Positions 21,964-32,571 of a stretch of DNA of 64,000 nucleotides are shown here, piece by piece. Where the stretch lies: positions 69,411,371-69,475,370 of the forward strand of contig OY755246.1 of the NCBI GenBank assembly GCA_963576725.1, written 5' to 3'. A model generated the notes under the pieces. That model was not told where the DNA came from and ran no database searches. It saw nothing but the letters and a program-made list of their open reading frames with translations. Each line of letters starts with the position of its first letter. Within the stretch, counting starts at the first letter, position 1. Source of the stretch: Azorinus chamasolen. Lineage: Eukaryota; Mollusca; Bivalvia; Cardiida; Solecurtidae. Both the position numbers and the translations under genes were made by a program.

Positions 21964-22187
21964 TGAACCCTTTACTCCATCATATATGCCTTTCTGTGCC
22001 TTTGCAAACAGAGTAGACCCAGATCAGGGTCTGCTGTTTGCTTATGACATGATAAAGATGATTCTATCGTTTTTGTCAAAGCAAAAAGTTCCCTTCAATA
22101 AGCAAACAGAGCAGACTCTGATCAGAAGGCTTGTAAAGAAGCCATCTGATCTGGGTCTACTCTGTTTGCAAATGCGTGTAAAGTCAT
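21964..22187. mobile_element. Two family A pieces head to head
   Basis: A minus-oriented left part (CCCTTTACTCCATC, collapsed hairpin) runs into a plus-oriented right half starting AAACAGAGCAGACTCTGATC. Confidence 0.6.
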
Positions 22188-22409
22188 TTCCTCCATAAAT
22201 ACGCCTTTCTACGCCTCCGTAAAACTCATTTTATGAAACCATTGTGATAAATAGAGCATTTGCTCCTAATAGGAGCAAATGCTCTATTTATCACAATAGT
22301 TTCAAATTACAAAATTCTAAAAATTTCATTTTCTCTAGTTAATGCTCCTTTTCGGTAGATGCATCCAAAGAGGTTGGATCTAAAAATAGCCTATGGAGGA
22401 AAGGGTTAA
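22187..22409 (-). mobile_element. Family B element
   Basis: TTTCCTCCATAAATACGCC to GGAGGAAAGGGTTAA; the left TTAA is lost where it abuts the A fragment. Confidence 0.85.
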
Positions 22410-22570
22410 ATATGGCACATAAAACCTCTCCCCTAAGTAACAGCAACACAACTAGCTTGTGCCAATAGCCTTGATCCAGATCAGTTACCATTAACTCGAG
22501 CATTCAATTAGAATTGAGCTGTTATCTGATCCGCCAAAAAGTTTTTATAGAAATAATGGTATGAAATGTT

Positions 22571-22802
22571 CAACCCTTTCCCTGTTGAACATTCATATAA
22601 GAAATAATGACATCATGAATATGTACATGTATGAAATGCAGTTTTATAATGGCTACATGTACACACGAATATTTGGTATTGGTAGAAACTGTACAGCCAG
22701 ATCCATTATTATTTGATAAGCAAACAGAGCAGACCCTGATCAAACGGCCATTATAGGAGCCATCTGATCTGGAAAAGACATTTGTATGAGGGAAAGGGTT
22801 AA
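22571..22802 (+). mobile_element. Family A element, right arm shortened
   Basis: AACCCTTTCCCTGTTG to GAGGGAAAGGGTTAA; the segment GGGTCTACTCTG is deleted. Confidence 0.8.
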
Positions 22803-22892
22803 ATAATACAGGCGAAATCTTTTTGAGCGGACGACAATTTTCATGGAAGTGCAAGTGAAATGGGAGTCTTCCTGTTATAATCATTTGGATGC

Positions 22893-23112
22893 CTGAACCC
22901 TTACAGTGCGGGAAATGAGTCACTAAACTAATGTCCTTAATTATGCAAACAGTGTAGACCCTGATGAGAGGGCTCCTAGAGGAGCCCCTCATCAGGGTCT
23001 GCACTGTTTGTCATGTTACATTTTTCTTTAGAAAATTCCCTAAATATTCACTATAAGCTTGATCTGTTTGAGTTTTGGAAGAGTCCATTTGAACATTCAT
23101 CATTGTGAAGGT
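22893..23112 (-). mobile_element. Family C element
   Basis: GAACCCTTACAGTGCGGG to CATTCATCATTGTGAAGG; core GAGAGGGCTCCTAGAGGAGC. Confidence 0.75.
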
Positions 23113-23480
23113 ACCTCTTTGCAAAACAACTAATTGTCATCTACATAATTGCGTGTTGAATCTCAATTTTAAATATTCTGCTATTATTATTTATTTATTT
23201 TTCAAAAAAAAAGAATACAATCAATTTATTTGTTAAACAGTTTTGATCCTGGAAAGAGGCTAACTTACTCAGCATCTCATATGGATACAAACTGTGAGCA
23301 CAGGTTTTTCAAATTTCATTAAGGAGTAAATCATAGAACTAACAGGAAAATCACGGCGTTTTACAAAAACAAGGGAGATAATCCTTACAGGTTTGAGCTA
23401 ATGCAAAGCTTTTACAGAACATCAGAGTCAGCTCCATTGTTAACATGTTACAGATCTGAGTCTCTACATTCTGTCCTTTA
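23113..23480. other. Unassigned, with one family H copy
   Basis: Family H at about 23236-23292 (AACAGTTTTGATCCTGG facing ATATGGATACAAACTG). Nothing else recognised. Confidence 0.4.
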
Positions 23481-23636
23481 AATGCAGGAATTCAATGTAC
23501 TGGCATTTGCAAACAGTGTAGACCCAGAATTAGAGGGATCCTCTATAGAAGCCCTTTGATCAGGGTCTGCACTATTTGTCATTCAACATCCTCCAGCAAA
23601 TTTAAACTTTTCATACTAAATGGTCTGTGTTGTTAA
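23481..23636 (-). mobile_element. Family C2 element, partial
   Basis: ACTGGCATTTGCAAACAG, core AGACCCAGAATTAGAGGG, then TTCATACTAAATGG. Confidence 0.6.
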
Positions 23637-23727
23637 CCTTTTACTCCATAGAAATGTCTTTATACACATTTGTAAACAGAGTAGACCAAGATCAGATGGC
23701 TCCTGTCAGAGCCCTCTGATCAGGGTA

Positions 23728-24136
23728 CAGTAAAACTGCTCTATAACAACCACTAAATTAAATCAAGTATTTTGTGTTAAAGGCGGGTGGCTGCTTAAAA
23801 CAAGGTGAAAGTAAAACAGAATGCTGCTAGAGCTTTAACCCATTACCTCATAGGCTATTTTTAGATACAACATGAACGTCTGAATAAATCTACCGAAAAG
23901 AAGCATTAACTAGAGAAAAGGAAAAATTTTGAATTTTGTAATTTGAAACCATTGTGATAAATAGAGCATTTGCTCCTATAGGAGCAAATGCTCTATTTAT
24001 CACAATGGTTTCACAAAGTGACTTCTACAGAGTCATCAAAAGTCGTCAATATGAGGGAATGGGTTAAGCAGCCACCTGCCCTAAATGATTACCATCTAAT
24101 TAACACAATTGAGTGGCCGTTATAGAGGTTTTACTG
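23728..24136. mobile_element. Family E element inserted in A
   Basis: CAGTAAAACTGCTCTATAAC start and GAGGTTTTACTG end, both flanked by TA. The centre is replaced by a B element. Confidence 0.88.
23835..24067 (+). mobile_element. Family B element inserted in E
   Basis: TTAACCCATTACCTC to GAGGGAATGGGTTAA with a perfect hairpin. Confidence 0.88.
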
Positions 24137-24321
24137 TATGTTCGGTCTGCTTATGAAATTTTACAGCTTCAGCCATGATGACCAAATACAAATGTATCCT
24201 TATGGTCATGTGTCATTTTAAAAATTAATCAATATTCATTATGTCATTATTTCTTATATGAATATTCATGGAATAATGGGTTAAACACTGATGGGTCTTT
24301 CTACTTTGAATATTCAGTGTT

Positions 24322-24400
24322 AATAGTTACTACAGGAGTACCTGTCTCATCTGGGTCTTCTCGGTTTGCAAGTTGGCAAATTTATGAAGTAAAGGTTTAA
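24322..24400 (+). mobile_element. Family A right end
   Basis: TCATCTGGGTCTTCTCGG to GAAGTAAAGGTTTAA. Confidence 0.5.
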
Positions 24401-24629
24401 TCCATTCATTCCTCCATAGGCTATATTTAGACTCAACCTCTTTGAATAAATCTACTGAAAAGGAGCATTTACTAGAGAAAAGGAAAATTTAGAAATTTGT
24501 AGTTTTGAAACCATTGTGATAAACAGAGCTTTTGGCCCTATATAGGAGCAAATGCTCTACTTATCACAATGGTTTCAAAAGGTGACTTTTAATGAGGCAT
24601 AGAAAGGCGTATTTATGGAGGAAAGGGTT
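24397..24629 (+). mobile_element. Family B element
   Basis: TTAATCCATTCATTCC to GGAGGAAAGGGTTCAA; shares its left TTAA with an A end. Confidence 0.85.
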
Positions 24630-24719
24630 CAATCTTTCAGTTCTATATTCATCTGTAAAAGTTGTATCTGTTACCATTTTCTTCCCTTTCTTTTCAAAAC
24701 GCTTTGTCTTGAGTGTTAT

Positions 24720-24845
24720 AGATATTGGCATAATGTGGCATTATTAACATACGAGTTTTTGGTACTGGTAAACAGGAGCCATCTGGTCCTGGTCTACTCT
24801 GTTGCAAAGGCATGACTAGGTGTTTGTGTGAAGAAAAGGCTCAAC
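24720..24845 (+). mobile_element. Family A element lacking the left hairpin arm
   Basis: TTTTTGGTACTGGTAAACAG joins GGAGCCATCTGGTCC. Confidence 0.5.
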
Positions 24846-25052
24846 CCTTTCAACCTGGGACATGCATGCAATGGCATTTGCTGCAAACAGTGTAGACCCA
24901 GATCAGTGGACTCCTAGAGAAGCCCCTTGATAGGGGTCTGCACTGTATGTCATACAGAATCACCTAGCAGGTTCACACCATTCATACTCTGTGAGCTCTT
25001 TAGTAAAACACTTATGGGCTATACATTCCTCTCCAACTGGGTTAAAGTTTAA
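24840..25052 (-). mobile_element. Family C2 element
   Basis: CAACCCTTTCAACCTGGG to CCAACTGGGTTAAAG; core GACCCAGATCAGTGGACTCC. Confidence 0.7.
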
Positions 25053-25272
25053 CCTCATATTGATTACTTCTGACGACTCTGTAAAAGTCATTTTGTGAAA
25101 ACCATTGTGATAAATAGAGCATTTGCTCCTATAGGAGCAAATGCTCTATTTATCACAATGGTTTCAAATTACAAAAATATAAAATGTTCCTTTTCTCTAG
25201 TTAATGCTCCTTTTCGGCAGATTTATTCAAAGAGGTTGCATCTAAAAATAGCCTATGAGGTAATGGGCTAAG
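25049..25272 (-). mobile_element. Family B element
   Basis: Perfect 35-bp hairpin arms; right end GAGGTAATGGGCTAA. Confidence 0.85.
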
Positions 25273-25366
25273 ACCATACCCTGAACGAAAAACATTTTGA
25301 ATCAATGACTAAGCAGGGCAATATGCAAAATGTTCATCATTTACATAAAAACATTCACATCAGTCC

Positions 25367-25596
25367 CTTTAACCAGTTTACCAGATGAATATTGTAAGAC
25401 GTCATGATTTCATGAATATAAATGAGCTGAGCATAATAATAAAGGCATTATAAACAACAAATGTTTGGCCATGCCAGAAAATGCAGCATTATATCTACAA
25501 TGTATATTATTTTATAAGCAGGAGTTGTCTGATCTGGTTCTACTCTGTTTGCAAAGGGCTTAGGCAATAAAAAGGCTTCACAGCTAAAGGGTTAAA
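25367..25596 (+). mobile_element. Family A element lacking the left hairpin arm
   Basis: Ends TTAACCAGTTTACC and AAAGGGTTAAA. TTTTATAAGCA is joined to GGAGTTGTCTGATCTGG. Confidence 0.75.
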
Positions 25597-25884
25597 ATAT
25601 TTGAAAATATGACATTTCTATTCATTTCAATATCAAAGGAGTAAAAATGAAAAAAGTTGTAAAACCTTCACAAAGTATAATCTTACAACAGGTTTATTGT
25701 ATGTTAAATCTGCCAAATTTTGCCTTAAAAATACTTGTAAATGATTTTTTGTAGTCACCATACTGTGCTCGTGGACCAGTTCGTATTTAAGTGTAACACT
25801 CTGTCTGATGGAGATGACTAATCAAACTACTGCAAACAGAGTAGACCTAGATCAGACAGCTCGAGCAGGAGGTTGTCCCATCAG

Positions 25885-26103
25885 CACTGGGGGCCAACTA
25901 CGTATTATTATCAAATGTTTTGCTACGACAATTTATATGGGTATTATAATAGATTTGTTTTCCTACGAAGCCAGTGTATCAATTGGGAAATGTTTTCCTA
26001 CGAAAACAAAGTTGCCTTTGCAGGAAAAACAAATCTATCATAATACTCATATAAATTGTTGTAGCAAAACATTTTGATAATAATACACAGTTGGCCCCCA
26101 GTG
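25885..26103. mobile_element. Long hairpin element with 5-bp target duplication
   Basis: CACTGGGGGCCAACTACGTA faces TACACAGTTGGCCCCCAGTG. The arms are about 85 bp. ATCAG flanks both sides. Superfamily unassigned. Confidence 0.75.
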
Positions 26104-26131
26104 ATCAGTGTCCTCTCTGTATGCTTATGAT

Positions 26132-28250
26132 AACAAGAGGGCCATGAGGCCCTGAAGCGCTCACCTGAGATAACCCCAGGGGCGGGCCATTTTTGACCAC
26201 AAGAAATCATGTGTACAACCTTGGCAGAGAACCACTAGGCAAAGCAGTATGCCATTAATTAAAGGTCTAAGCCTTATGGGTTCAGAGAAAAATAATATTT
26301 TATATTTTACCCATGAAAAACTGATAAGCCCTGAGGCAGGGCCAAGTTTCGCCCAGTGGTCAGGGTCGTAAGTTAAACATTTTTGGCAGAGAACCACAAG
26401 CCACAGCTACATATTTGTAGAGGACCATTAGATCATGTTACATACCAAATATCAATGGTCTAGGCCTTACAGTTTCAGTAGATTTTTAAAGATTTTCCAA
26501 TGAAAAACTGATAAGCCCTTGGGCGGGGTCATTTTTGGCCCGGCGGTCATAATTTGAACAATATTTGTAGAGGACCATAAGATCATGCTACATACCAAAT
26601 ATCAAAGGTCTAGGCCTTACAGTTTCAGAGAAGAAGATTTTTAAAGATTTTCCTTTGAAAAACTAATAAGCCCATGGGCGGGGCCATTTTTGGCCCGGGG
26701 GTCATAATTCGAACAACGTTTGTAGAGGACCAATAGATCATGCTACATACCAAATATCAAAGGTCTAGGCCTTACAGTTTGAGAGAAGAAGATTTTTAAA
26801 GATTTTCCTATGAAAAACTGATAAGTCCTTGGGCGGGGCCATTTTTGGCCCAGCGGTCATACTTTGAACAATATTTGTAAAGGACCATAAGATCATGCTA
26901 CATACCAAATATCAAAGGTCTAGGCCTTACAGTTTGAGAGAAGAAGAGTTTTAAAGATTTTCCTATGAAAAACTGATAAGCCCTTGGGTGGGGCCATTTT
27001 TGGCCCGGGGGTCATAATTTGAACAATCTTTGTAGAGGACCATTAGATCATGCTACATACCAAATATATAAAGGTCTAGGCCTTACAGTTTGAGAGAAGA
27101 AGATTTTTAAAGATTTTCCTATGAAAAAGTGATAAGCCCTTGGGCGGGGCCATTTTTGGCCCGGGGTCATAATTTGAACAACGTTTGTAGAGGACCATAA
27201 GATCATGCTACATACCAAATATCAAAGTTCTAGGCCTTACAGTTTCAGTGAAGAAGATTTTTAAAGATTTTCCTTTGAAAAACTAATAAGCCCTTGGGCG
27301 GGGCCATTTTTGGCCCGGGGGTCATAATTTGAACAATATTTGTAGAGGACCATAAGATCATGCTACATACCAAATATCAACGTTCTAGGCCTTACAGTTT
27401 CAGTGAAGAAGATTTTTAAAGATTTTCCAATGAAAAACTGACAAGCCCTTGGGCGGGGCCATTTTTGGCCCGGGGGTCATAATTTGAACAATCTTTGTAG
27501 AGGACCATAAGATCATGCTACATACCAAATATCAAAGGTCTAGGCTTTACAGTTTCTGAGAAGAAGACTTTTAAAGATTTTCCAATATTACCATATATGG
27601 AAAAAAAGACCACGCCCTCTGGCGGCCATGTTTTTTGCCGGATCAAAATTCTTTTAACAATTTTTAAAGTCTATCAACTGAGAAACATTTTGGTGAAAAC
27701 TATATTCAAATCGGACAAGTCATTCTGGAGAAGAAGATTTTTCTAGATATTGTGTACAGTTGCCATGGCAACAAGACCGATGGCCCCACCCACTATCTTT
27801 TAACAACTTTTGAAGCACCCACCCACAGTATGTATCTGACCAAGTTTGGTTACAATTGGGCAGTCGGTTTCAGAGAAGAAGTCGTTTGAAATTGTTGACG
27901 GACAGACAGACGGACATACTAACAAATGGGTAGTTGTGTGACTTTTTCCTTTGATCTTTTCTTGTGGGACTAGTCCCACAAGAAAAACTATTTTTGGCTC
28001 TAACTTTGGAAAAGAATGATCTGGAAGCTAACCCTAACCCTAACCCTATGTCCCACAACTGGCCAGGTTAATGTCACAAGAAATGGCCAGGTTAATGTCA
28101 CAAGAGATGGCCAGGTTAATGATTTTACTTGTGTGACTAGTTAGAAAAAGTCACACTGACAGATGGACAGATGGACAGACGGACGCCGGACACAGGGGTA
28201 TCACAATAGCTCACCTTGAGCACTTTGTGCTCTGGTGAGCTAAAAATGGC
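26132..28250 (+). mobile_element. HEL-2 Helentron-like element
   Basis: 5' AACAAGAGGGCCATGAGGCC and CGCTCACCTGAG, then about seven core units of 150-157 bp, each with GATCATGCTACATACCAAAT. GGGCGGGGCCATTTTTGGCC makes a local GC-rich dyad in every unit. The 3' part has GGACAGACGG repeats and hairpin GCTCACC..GGTGAGCTAAAA. Confidence 0.85.
27936..28156. mobile_element. Small inverted-repeat element nested in HEL-2
   Basis: GTGTGACTTTTTC and GAAAAAGTCACAC bound it. Inside are the palindrome TTGTGGGACTAGTCCCACAA, three TAACCC units and three 24-bp copies of GGCCAGGTTAATG. Confidence 0.65.
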
Positions 28251-28460
28251 TTACAATAATGAAACGATATAGATCTGATTCTACAGTTTCTGCAGTGTAT
28301 AACATCCATGTGTTCATAATGCCATCACCAAAAGCATCTCATTAATATTCATGATTTCATTATTTCTTACATGAACATCAATCTGGTAAACTTTGGGTTT
28401 ACCCTTTTCATACAGGGAATAATGACATCATGAATATTTATTAGCTGAATTATATAATAT

Positions 28461-28866
28461 AACAAGAGTTCGGAGGAACACATGTGTCACCTGCTCGCAG
28501 CTGACACAAAAACTGTTAATATGCTTGAGTGCGAAAATCAGACCAAAGGGGAACAAGTTAATGTTGTATTGCTATGCAATACATGAATCCCCCATAAAAT
28601 TAAAAAAACTCCACTGACCCACCCACCCATGGTGTAGTTGACAATGGTATATACATGACAAATCCGACTGGTATTTGTAAAAAAGAAAAGAAAAACAATA
28701 TGACAAATGGGGAATAACTCCAAATATAATGATGCTAGAGTTATGGCTCTTGTGCATGACACTTCCTCTAATCATGCTTGTTCCATGTGTGAAATTTGAA
28801 AACTCTATAATAATTAGTTTAGAAATGACAGCCAAAAAAAGAAAGTGTGACTGACAGAATATATGA
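28461..28866 (+). mobile_element. HEL-4 element, 5' part
   Basis: AACAAGAGTTCGGAGGAACA and CACCTGCTCGCAGC 5' end, then a core unit with GTTATGGCTCTTGTGCATGA. It is interrupted by HEL-3 and continues at 30679. Confidence 0.7.
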
Positions 28867-29278
28867 ACAAGAGGGCCAGAATGGCCCTGACATCGCTCAC
28901 CAGACAATCAGATATGTTTCTATTGAAAACTGACCGTCCCTGGGGCGGTGCCAATTTTGACCCTAGGGACACAATATATAACTTTTGTAGATGTATATAA
29001 CTTTTGTAAATATGACGCTATGTGCCAAATATGAAATCGGAGAACATTCCAGTTTCAAAGGAGAAGATTTTCAAAGTTTGCACTATAAAATTGTTTCTAT
29101 TGAAAACTGACCAACCCTGGGGTGGGGCCTATTTTGACAACAGGGGCATAATTTATATAACTTTTGTAGAGGATCGGAAAATGGTGCTATGAGCCAAATA
29201 TGAAAGTTGAGAACTCTGTAGATTCAGAAAAGAAGATTTTCAAAGTTTTCACTATACGTTTCTATAGACAAGAGGGCC
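28867..29278 (+). mobile_element. HEL-3 element, 5' part
   Basis: AACAAGAGGGCCAGAATGGC, CGCTCACCAGACAATC and two core units with TGGGGCGG. It ends at TTTCTATAGACAAGAGGGCC, a new 5'-end motif cut short. Confidence 0.7.
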
Positions 29279-29786
29279 ATTGAAAGTGTTAATTTTTCAG
29301 ACAAACAAATTACAGATGACAGAAACCCTATCACTGCTGAGCATAATTTGACTGAAATTAGCACACAGTTTGGATTCTGATCTGACACATATTATATGTA
29401 ACTTCATATGTGGTTTGTACAAGAGAGTTAATTGTAAGATTGATATGCATTAAACGGGTAGTTTTAATTATGCAAGGCCATACAAAATTCTGACTAAAGA
29501 AAATCAACTGACCTCTCAAATAATCAACTGTTCCTCTGAAAAGGTATGTGTACCCTAGCATTCATAACAGATTTTTTGCATTTGAATATTATTATAAATT
29601 ATTACATAATAATTTCATATTCATAAGTTGAACTTAATATTTTCAAGTTATACAATTTCATGTTAAAAATTATTTCACAATTTATTTAAAATCTTTAATT
29701 TGGCATTCTGGAGCCTTTACATGATTTACCCTTCTTCTGAACTGTAGGGCAGGTTATAATGTCATAATGCCAATCACTATTATTAA
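29279..29786. other. Unassigned AT-rich sequence between two HEL-3 halves
   Basis: One decayed family H arm (CACAGTTTGGATTCTG near 29364). Otherwise nothing recognised. Confidence 0.35.
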
Positions 29787-30114
29787 TTAACCCTTCCCTC
29801 ATATAAATGTGTTTTCACACATTTGAAAATCAGTAGACCAGATCAGATGCCTCCTATAGGAGCCATCTGATCAGGGTCTGCTCTGTTTGTTAATGGAATT
29901 TGACAGATCTGTTCCTTTAATTTCTAAAATGGCTACAATGTTCTACCTACAATAATCCATTATAACTATTTTGTCTATGAATATTCAGTAGGTTGTGAAA
30001 TTTGGAAAATAAATGCTACAATGTTTCACCTTCCATACTTCACTTTAACTATTTTGTTCATGAATATGCAATAGGCATTCAAATTAATAATAAACACAGA
30101 ACAGGCAAAGGGTC
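29787..30114 (-). mobile_element. Family A2 element with an internal duplication
   Basis: TTAACCCTTCCCTC start. The block CTACAATGTT..ACTATTTTGT..GAATAT is present twice (about 29930 and 30015), ending GGCAAAGGGTCAA. Confidence 0.75.
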
Positions 30115-30244
30115 AAGATCTCTGTCTACTAGCTACTACCAGCAGTACAGGTGCACTAAAAATAGCCACTCTCTCCCTCTCTGATGCTTGACCTGATGAC
30201 CTGTTTATGAGCCAGTAAAGATAAGATGCTTAAAAGTGCAGTCA

Positions 30245-30681
30245 GCTTCAAGTTTGCTAGAAAACTTGCCACCCGGGTGTGTAGCCAATTTTGACCACAG
30301 GAGCATAATTTATATAACTTTTGTAGAAATCCTGAAGTTGAAGCTATGTGCCAAAAATGAAAGATGCAGATCTTCTAGTTTTAGAGGAGATGGTGTTCAA
30401 AGTTCTCACTATATGTTTCTATTGAAAACTTAAAACCCCTGGGGCAGGGCCAATTTTGACCCCAGGGGTATAATTTATATAACTTTTGTAAAGGACCTAC
30501 AGATGATGCTATGTGCCAAAGATGGAAGCTGAGACCCCTGTAGATTCAGAGGAGAAGAACTTTAAAGGTTCAAATTGTTGACGACGAACGACGGACGACG
30601 GACGACGCACGCCGACGGACGACGGACATCAGGCGATCACAAAAGCTCACCCTGAGCACTTTGTGCTCTGGTGAGCTAAAA
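30245..30681 (+). mobile_element. HEL-3 element, 3' part
   Basis: Core units with TAATTTATATAACTTTTGTA, a GACGACGGACG tract and hairpin GCTCACCCTGAGC..GGTGAGCTAAAA. Confidence 0.75.
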
Positions 30682-30898
30682 AGGGGAATAACTCAAAAAA
30701 TATAGAGTTGTGGCCCTTGTGCATGACACTTCCTCTCATCATGCTTGTTCCATGTGTGAAAATTGAAAACTCTTTAATGATTAGTTTAGAAATGTCAGCC
30801 AAAAAAAGGAAAGTGTGATTGACTGACTGACTGACTGACAGACAGACGGACAGAAAAGTGATCCCTAAGTGACACACTGCCTCTCGGCAGGTGACACA
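30682..30898 (+). mobile_element. HEL-4 element, 3' part
   Basis: A core unit like that before 28866, a GACTGACTGACTGACAGACA tract and the terminal GTGACACACTGC..GGCAGGTGACACAAT hairpin. Confidence 0.7.
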
Positions 30899-31026
30899 AT
30901 TATATACACAGGATGTTTTGGCTCAGGCAGAAACTGTAGAATAACATCTATATTATACCATAAGCAAACAGAGTCAAATCTGTTTGCAAATGTGTGAAAA
31001 GGCGTTTATATGAATGGAATGGTTAA

Positions 31027-31344
31027 GAGATGGACTAGTATCAGTTCTCATCAATTAGCATTTCACACAGTATCTCTAACAACTCCTTTTAAAGCAGAAC
31101 TTAAGGTCTTTGTTTCCAACAGTATCCTAATAAACTAAACAAACAATTGGGCATTTATTCTAACAGTACAGATCTAGTAACAGTATCTATGTTTGATCCT
31201 ATAGTTCCACATTCGACTATGCAGTTGCTTTAAATCAGAGAAGTATTTTGCATATCTATGTAAAATGTAAGCCATATTTCTCTGCCAAATCCTATTTTGT
31301 TGGTATAACCAGAGCTTGTAATAGATAAAGGTGTGTACCCAATT
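31027..31344. other. Unassigned sequence upstream of the SINE
   Basis: AT-rich; no repeat family or exon seen. Confidence 0.35.
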
Positions 31345-31862
31345 TTATTTTTTTTCTTCTGTCTGTGGCATATTCATGCCCAAGATTCGCCCGTTGCCCA
31401 CAATCACCTCCGCTGGCTCATCCACTATGCATTGTACGTTTTCAATGCCTTCTCGTACTTGGTGCCGTACATGGTTACTCGTGATTTCGTCTCCACGATT
31501 TTCTCTCCGAGTTGTCCCTCCTAGTCATGGTTCCCCCAGTTCTTTCACACTCATGTTAGGATAGACTGCCTCTTCATATACTGGTGGAATCTACTTAGCA
31601 TTTATCGCACATACACAGCTCCTTTCCAATCAGGCTATACTCTTTTGGACTCACTGTGACAAGCCGTGTCACAAGTCAATGTGGGCTATTGACTACTTTT
31701 CGGGCACTTCAAGCTTTTCAGACAGTATTTCTCAGACTCCACATAGGTGGGAGACACAGAAAAGCGTCTCTGAAATTTTCGGGAGGGACCTGGATTTAAA
31801 CCCCAGACCTCCGGATTGGTAGTTAAGCGCGTTATCACTAGACCACCGCTCCACCCCTGTCC
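31345..31862 (-). mobile_element. tRNA-derived SINE
   Basis: Read on the minus strand, the 5' end is tRNA-like. GGAGCGGTGGTCTAGTGATA holds a degenerate pol III A box, and GGTTTAAATCC 45 bp later sits where a B box (GGTTCGAATCC) belongs. About 430 bp of body follow, ending in an A-rich tail (AGAAAAAAAATAAAA). Length and tail fit a SINE. No target duplication was found. Short open frames here are chance. Confidence 0.65.
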
Positions 31863-32530
31863 ACTATTTAAAATCGTCTAGAAGAGACGATTGGAAAGAG
31901 TGGTCACAGTATATTGTATCATGCAACGTCACGAAATACAGTCACTTCCTACCAGCATAATATTTTCCACGTCAACGCTGTATTTTGTGAGGTATAGTGC
32001 ATATGTACTGACCCGACTGGAATGCAAGTTTGGTTCAGCCAATAGGAGGAAAACAGAAGGACGAAAAAGGCATAATTAAACATGAACATCAAATTAAAAC
32101 ATTTTCTCACCTTTGTCTCAACTATCTGTCCATATAAAAGGATTAAATCAAGTTTGTTTATGTTGTAAAAGTCGATGACGTCACTGCATGCCAACATGAC
32201 GTCACGTAATTCGTACTTGCATGTATTTTCATTCAGGGGACGAAACCGCTTTAGCAATCTTTCTATTTATTCATTTTTTCCATTTTTCTTGGTGTTGCAT
32301 GATAAAAGAATTACTATGCTAGTAGTTTGGAAGTTCAGCTGTATTTTGGCTCGTCAGAAAAGTAGTTAAATGCTCGCCAAGGCTCGCATTTAACAACTTT
32401 TCTAACTCACCAAAATACAGCTGAACTTCCAAACTACTAGCCTAGTAATTCTTATGTATAGGGTTTGGTGGAGAAATAAAGGAGCTATTCTTGAAAATGT
32501 TTAAATTTTCGCAGCTTATCTGGACCTCTG
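31863..32530. mobile_element. Family F element split by an insertion
   Basis: The left hairpin (AAAATCGTCTAGAAGAGACG, GAGTGGTCACAGTATA) is separated from GGGTTTGGTGGAGAAATAAA at 32461. The inserted 540 bp includes a long hairpin. The SINE abuts the left side, where F is truncated. Confidence 0.6.
32306..32453. repeat. Long near-perfect hairpin
   Basis: AAGAATTACTATGCTAGTAG pairs with CTACTAGCCTAGTAATTCTT, and pairing continues through TTCAGCTGTATTTTGG to a short loop near GCCAAGGC. Arms are about 68 bp. Confidence 0.8.
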
Positions 32531-32571
32531 TATTATTTAGAGTCACATCTTCGAGGCTATTCTAATGAATG

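Larger units (their letters stand above)
23633..24294 (-). mobile_element. Family A element containing a nested E and B
   Basis: The left part TTAACCTTTTACTCC ends CTGATCAGGGTA inside the hairpin. The right part resumes TGTTCGGTCTGCTTATG and closes GGAATAATGGGTTAA. Confidence 0.85.
25826..28390 (-). mobile_element. Family A element split by two insertions
   Basis: The core AAACAGAGTAGACCTAGATC is interrupted first by a 219-bp hairpin, then after GTATGCTTATGATA by HEL-2. The interior GATCTGATTCTACAGTTTC resumes at 28272. Confidence 0.7.
28398..31026 (+). mobile_element. Family A element split by HEL-4 and HEL-3
   Basis: The left part TTTACCCTTTTCATAC..TTATATAATAT and the right part ACACAGGATGTTTTGGC..GAATGGTTAA belong together. 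The hairpin is collapsed to AAACAGAGTCAAATCTGTTT. Confidence 0.75.

Noticed and set aside
28028..28048. Interstitial telomere
   Set aside because: Only three TAACCC units, embedded in a small element within HEL-2.
31780..31862. Functional tRNA gene on the minus strand
   Set aside because: The acceptor stem does not pair well, the B box is mutated, and a long body with an A-rich tail follows; it is the head of a SINE.
32101..32257. Minus-strand frame MLKRFRPLNENTCKYELRD ending near ACAAAG|GTGAGA
   Set aside because: A donor-like site is present, but the frame lies in an insert splitting a family F element and has no other coding support. Worth revisiting with RNA data.
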